Source: Kushneria phyllosphaerae
GTDB taxonomy: Bacteria; Pseudomonadota; Gammaproteobacteria; Pseudomonadales; Halomonadaceae
Assembly: GCF_900312995.1 (NCBI RefSeq)
Contig: NZ_ONZI01000001.1
Coordinates: 496,001 to 560,000, forward strand
Reading direction: 5' to 3'
DNA length: 64,000 nucleotides
The notes under the pieces were generated by a model, which was given only the letters and a program-made list of their open reading frames with translations, did no database searches and was not told where the DNA came from. This document shows positions 63,418 through 64,000 of the stretch, piece by piece. Position numbers and translations under genes: made by a program. How positions within the stretch are numbered: the stretch's first letter is position 1; every line of letters starts with the position of its first letter.

Positions 63418-63900
63418 TCATGGCTGCACGTCAGCAGGGGCGAAGTGCTTCTCCATCAGAATGCAGGGGCGGTTGGGGTAGTCGACCGTGCCTGCCCTAC
63501 GCCAGCCGTGGCGCTCATAAAGCGTCTGCTGGTGGGTGGTGATCAGGTATAGCCGGTCTTCTCCGCGCGCGCAGGCCGCCGCCTCGACCGTCTTGATCAA
63601 ACGCGATGCCAGCCCTCGGCCGCGATAGTCGGGGTGTACGAACACGGCGGCCAGCCAGGGGCGCAGGTCCGGGCGTTTCGAGCAGTCATTATCGGCAAGG
63701 CTTGCCATGCCCACCGGGTAATCGCCGTGCTGCGCCACCCAGGTCAACGGCAGGCCGCTGCCGTGGGCGGCGCTGGCAAACAGCAGGCGGGTATCTTCCA
63801 GCGTACGCGGGCTATGTACACCCCACTGGCCGTAGGCCCAGGCGCTACAAGCATCGATGAATGCTGGATGCTCGTGGAGAGGAACAATCTCGATGGACAT
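63418..63900 (-). CDS. GNAT-family N-acetyltransferase
   Basis: A 160-aa acetyltransferase: VPLHEHPAFIDACSAWAYGQWG start, GMASLADNDCSKRPDLRPWLAAVFVHPDYRGRGLASRLIKTVEAAA (V-x-P-x-x-R-G-x-G acetyl-CoA loop) and DRLYLITTHQQTLYERHGW. Substrate unknown. It converges with the DUF2254 gene, 15 bases away. The last 100 bases of the window hold only its upstream region. Confidence 0.9.
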   Translation of the reverse strand: MSIEIVPLHEHPAFIDACSAWAYGQWGVHSPRTLEDTRLLFASAAHGSGLPLTWVAQHGDYPVGMASLADNDCSKRPDLRPWLAAVFVHPDYRGRGLASRLIKTVEAAACARGEDRLYLITTHQQTLYERHGWRRAGTVDYPNRPCILMEKHFAPADVQP

Positions 63901-64000
63901 GTTGGACAGCCGGTCAGTATCAGGGAGTTTTGATATAAACCGGTTTAGTGCAACGTGTACAGTCGTTGCCTGCCGCCGGATGGTCAGGAAACAAGCGCTG

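Overview
The window is high-GC DNA from a gammaproteobacterium. A Halomonadaceae-like organism (Halomonas/Kushneria type) is the best guess. This rests on gene content: a crc-pyrE pair, YfaZ, DUF2254, an H-NOX protein with a LuxO-like regulator, and aromatic and tyramine catabolism. No rRNA is present, so the taxonomy is inference. The clear compositional exceptions are an AT-rich island at about 56.7-59.2 kb and a milder dip around 49.7-50.4 kb.

Region 1 (1-14.7 kb) is aromatic and amine catabolism. It holds the start of a homoprotocatechuate operon (hpaE partial, hpaF) with inverted-repeat operators, and a MobA-type 3-hydroxybenzoate 4-hydroxylase. Next comes a 1010-aa fusion of cytochrome P450, adrenodoxin-reductase-like and flavodoxin modules, then a porin. 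A phenylacetaldehyde-type dehydrogenase (feaB), two AraC regulators (one FeaR-like), an FAD amine oxidase, a RidA protein and an ornithine-cyclodeaminase-family protein follow. Together they suggest tyramine -> 4-hydroxyphenylacetaldehyde -> 4-hydroxyphenylacetate -> homoprotocatechuate.

Region 2 (14.8-31.3 kb) is an exopolysaccharide locus with its own signalling system. An H-NOX sensor is translationally coupled to a LuxO-like sigma-54 activator. Export, chain-length, polymerase, glycosyltransferase, flippase and priming-transferase genes follow. At the far end are a PAS hybrid histidine kinase and a HisKA-REC-HPt protein without an ATPase domain. LuxO-type boxes (TTGCAWWWTGCAA-like) occur in all three control regions, and TGGCACG sigma-54 -24 elements precede three of the transcription units.

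Region 3 (31.5-56.4 kb) is mostly housekeeping. It includes a CPBP protease, LysR/MFS, AcuI-like reductase with a TetR repressor, a persulfide-dioxygenase-like MBL protein, yicC/rph, a TetR/RidA pair with two operators, crc/pyrE, YfaZ, trmL and rep. Two stretches stand out. One is a fluoride riboswitch ahead of enolase, pyrophosphatase and a DUF190-like gene. The other is a frameshifted aphA flanked by a 41-bp direct repeat derived from the end of the neighbouring Ldh2-type dehydrogenase gene. A thiM-carotenoid desaturase-carotenoid hydratase operon and a small cytochrome c close the region.

Region 4 (56.6-59.2 kb) is a retron next to tRNA-Arg(CCG). It has a candidate msr-msd RNA, an intrinsic terminator, a nucleoside-deoxyribosyltransferase-like effector and a retron reverse transcriptase with NAxxH, YADD and VTG motifs. 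It is most like the type II-A (Ec86/Eco1, St85) anti-phage retrons. Region 5 (59.2-64 kb) returns to ordinary genes: an HD phosphohydrolase, YrhK-domain membrane protein, rluF, DUF2254 and a GNAT acetyltransferase.
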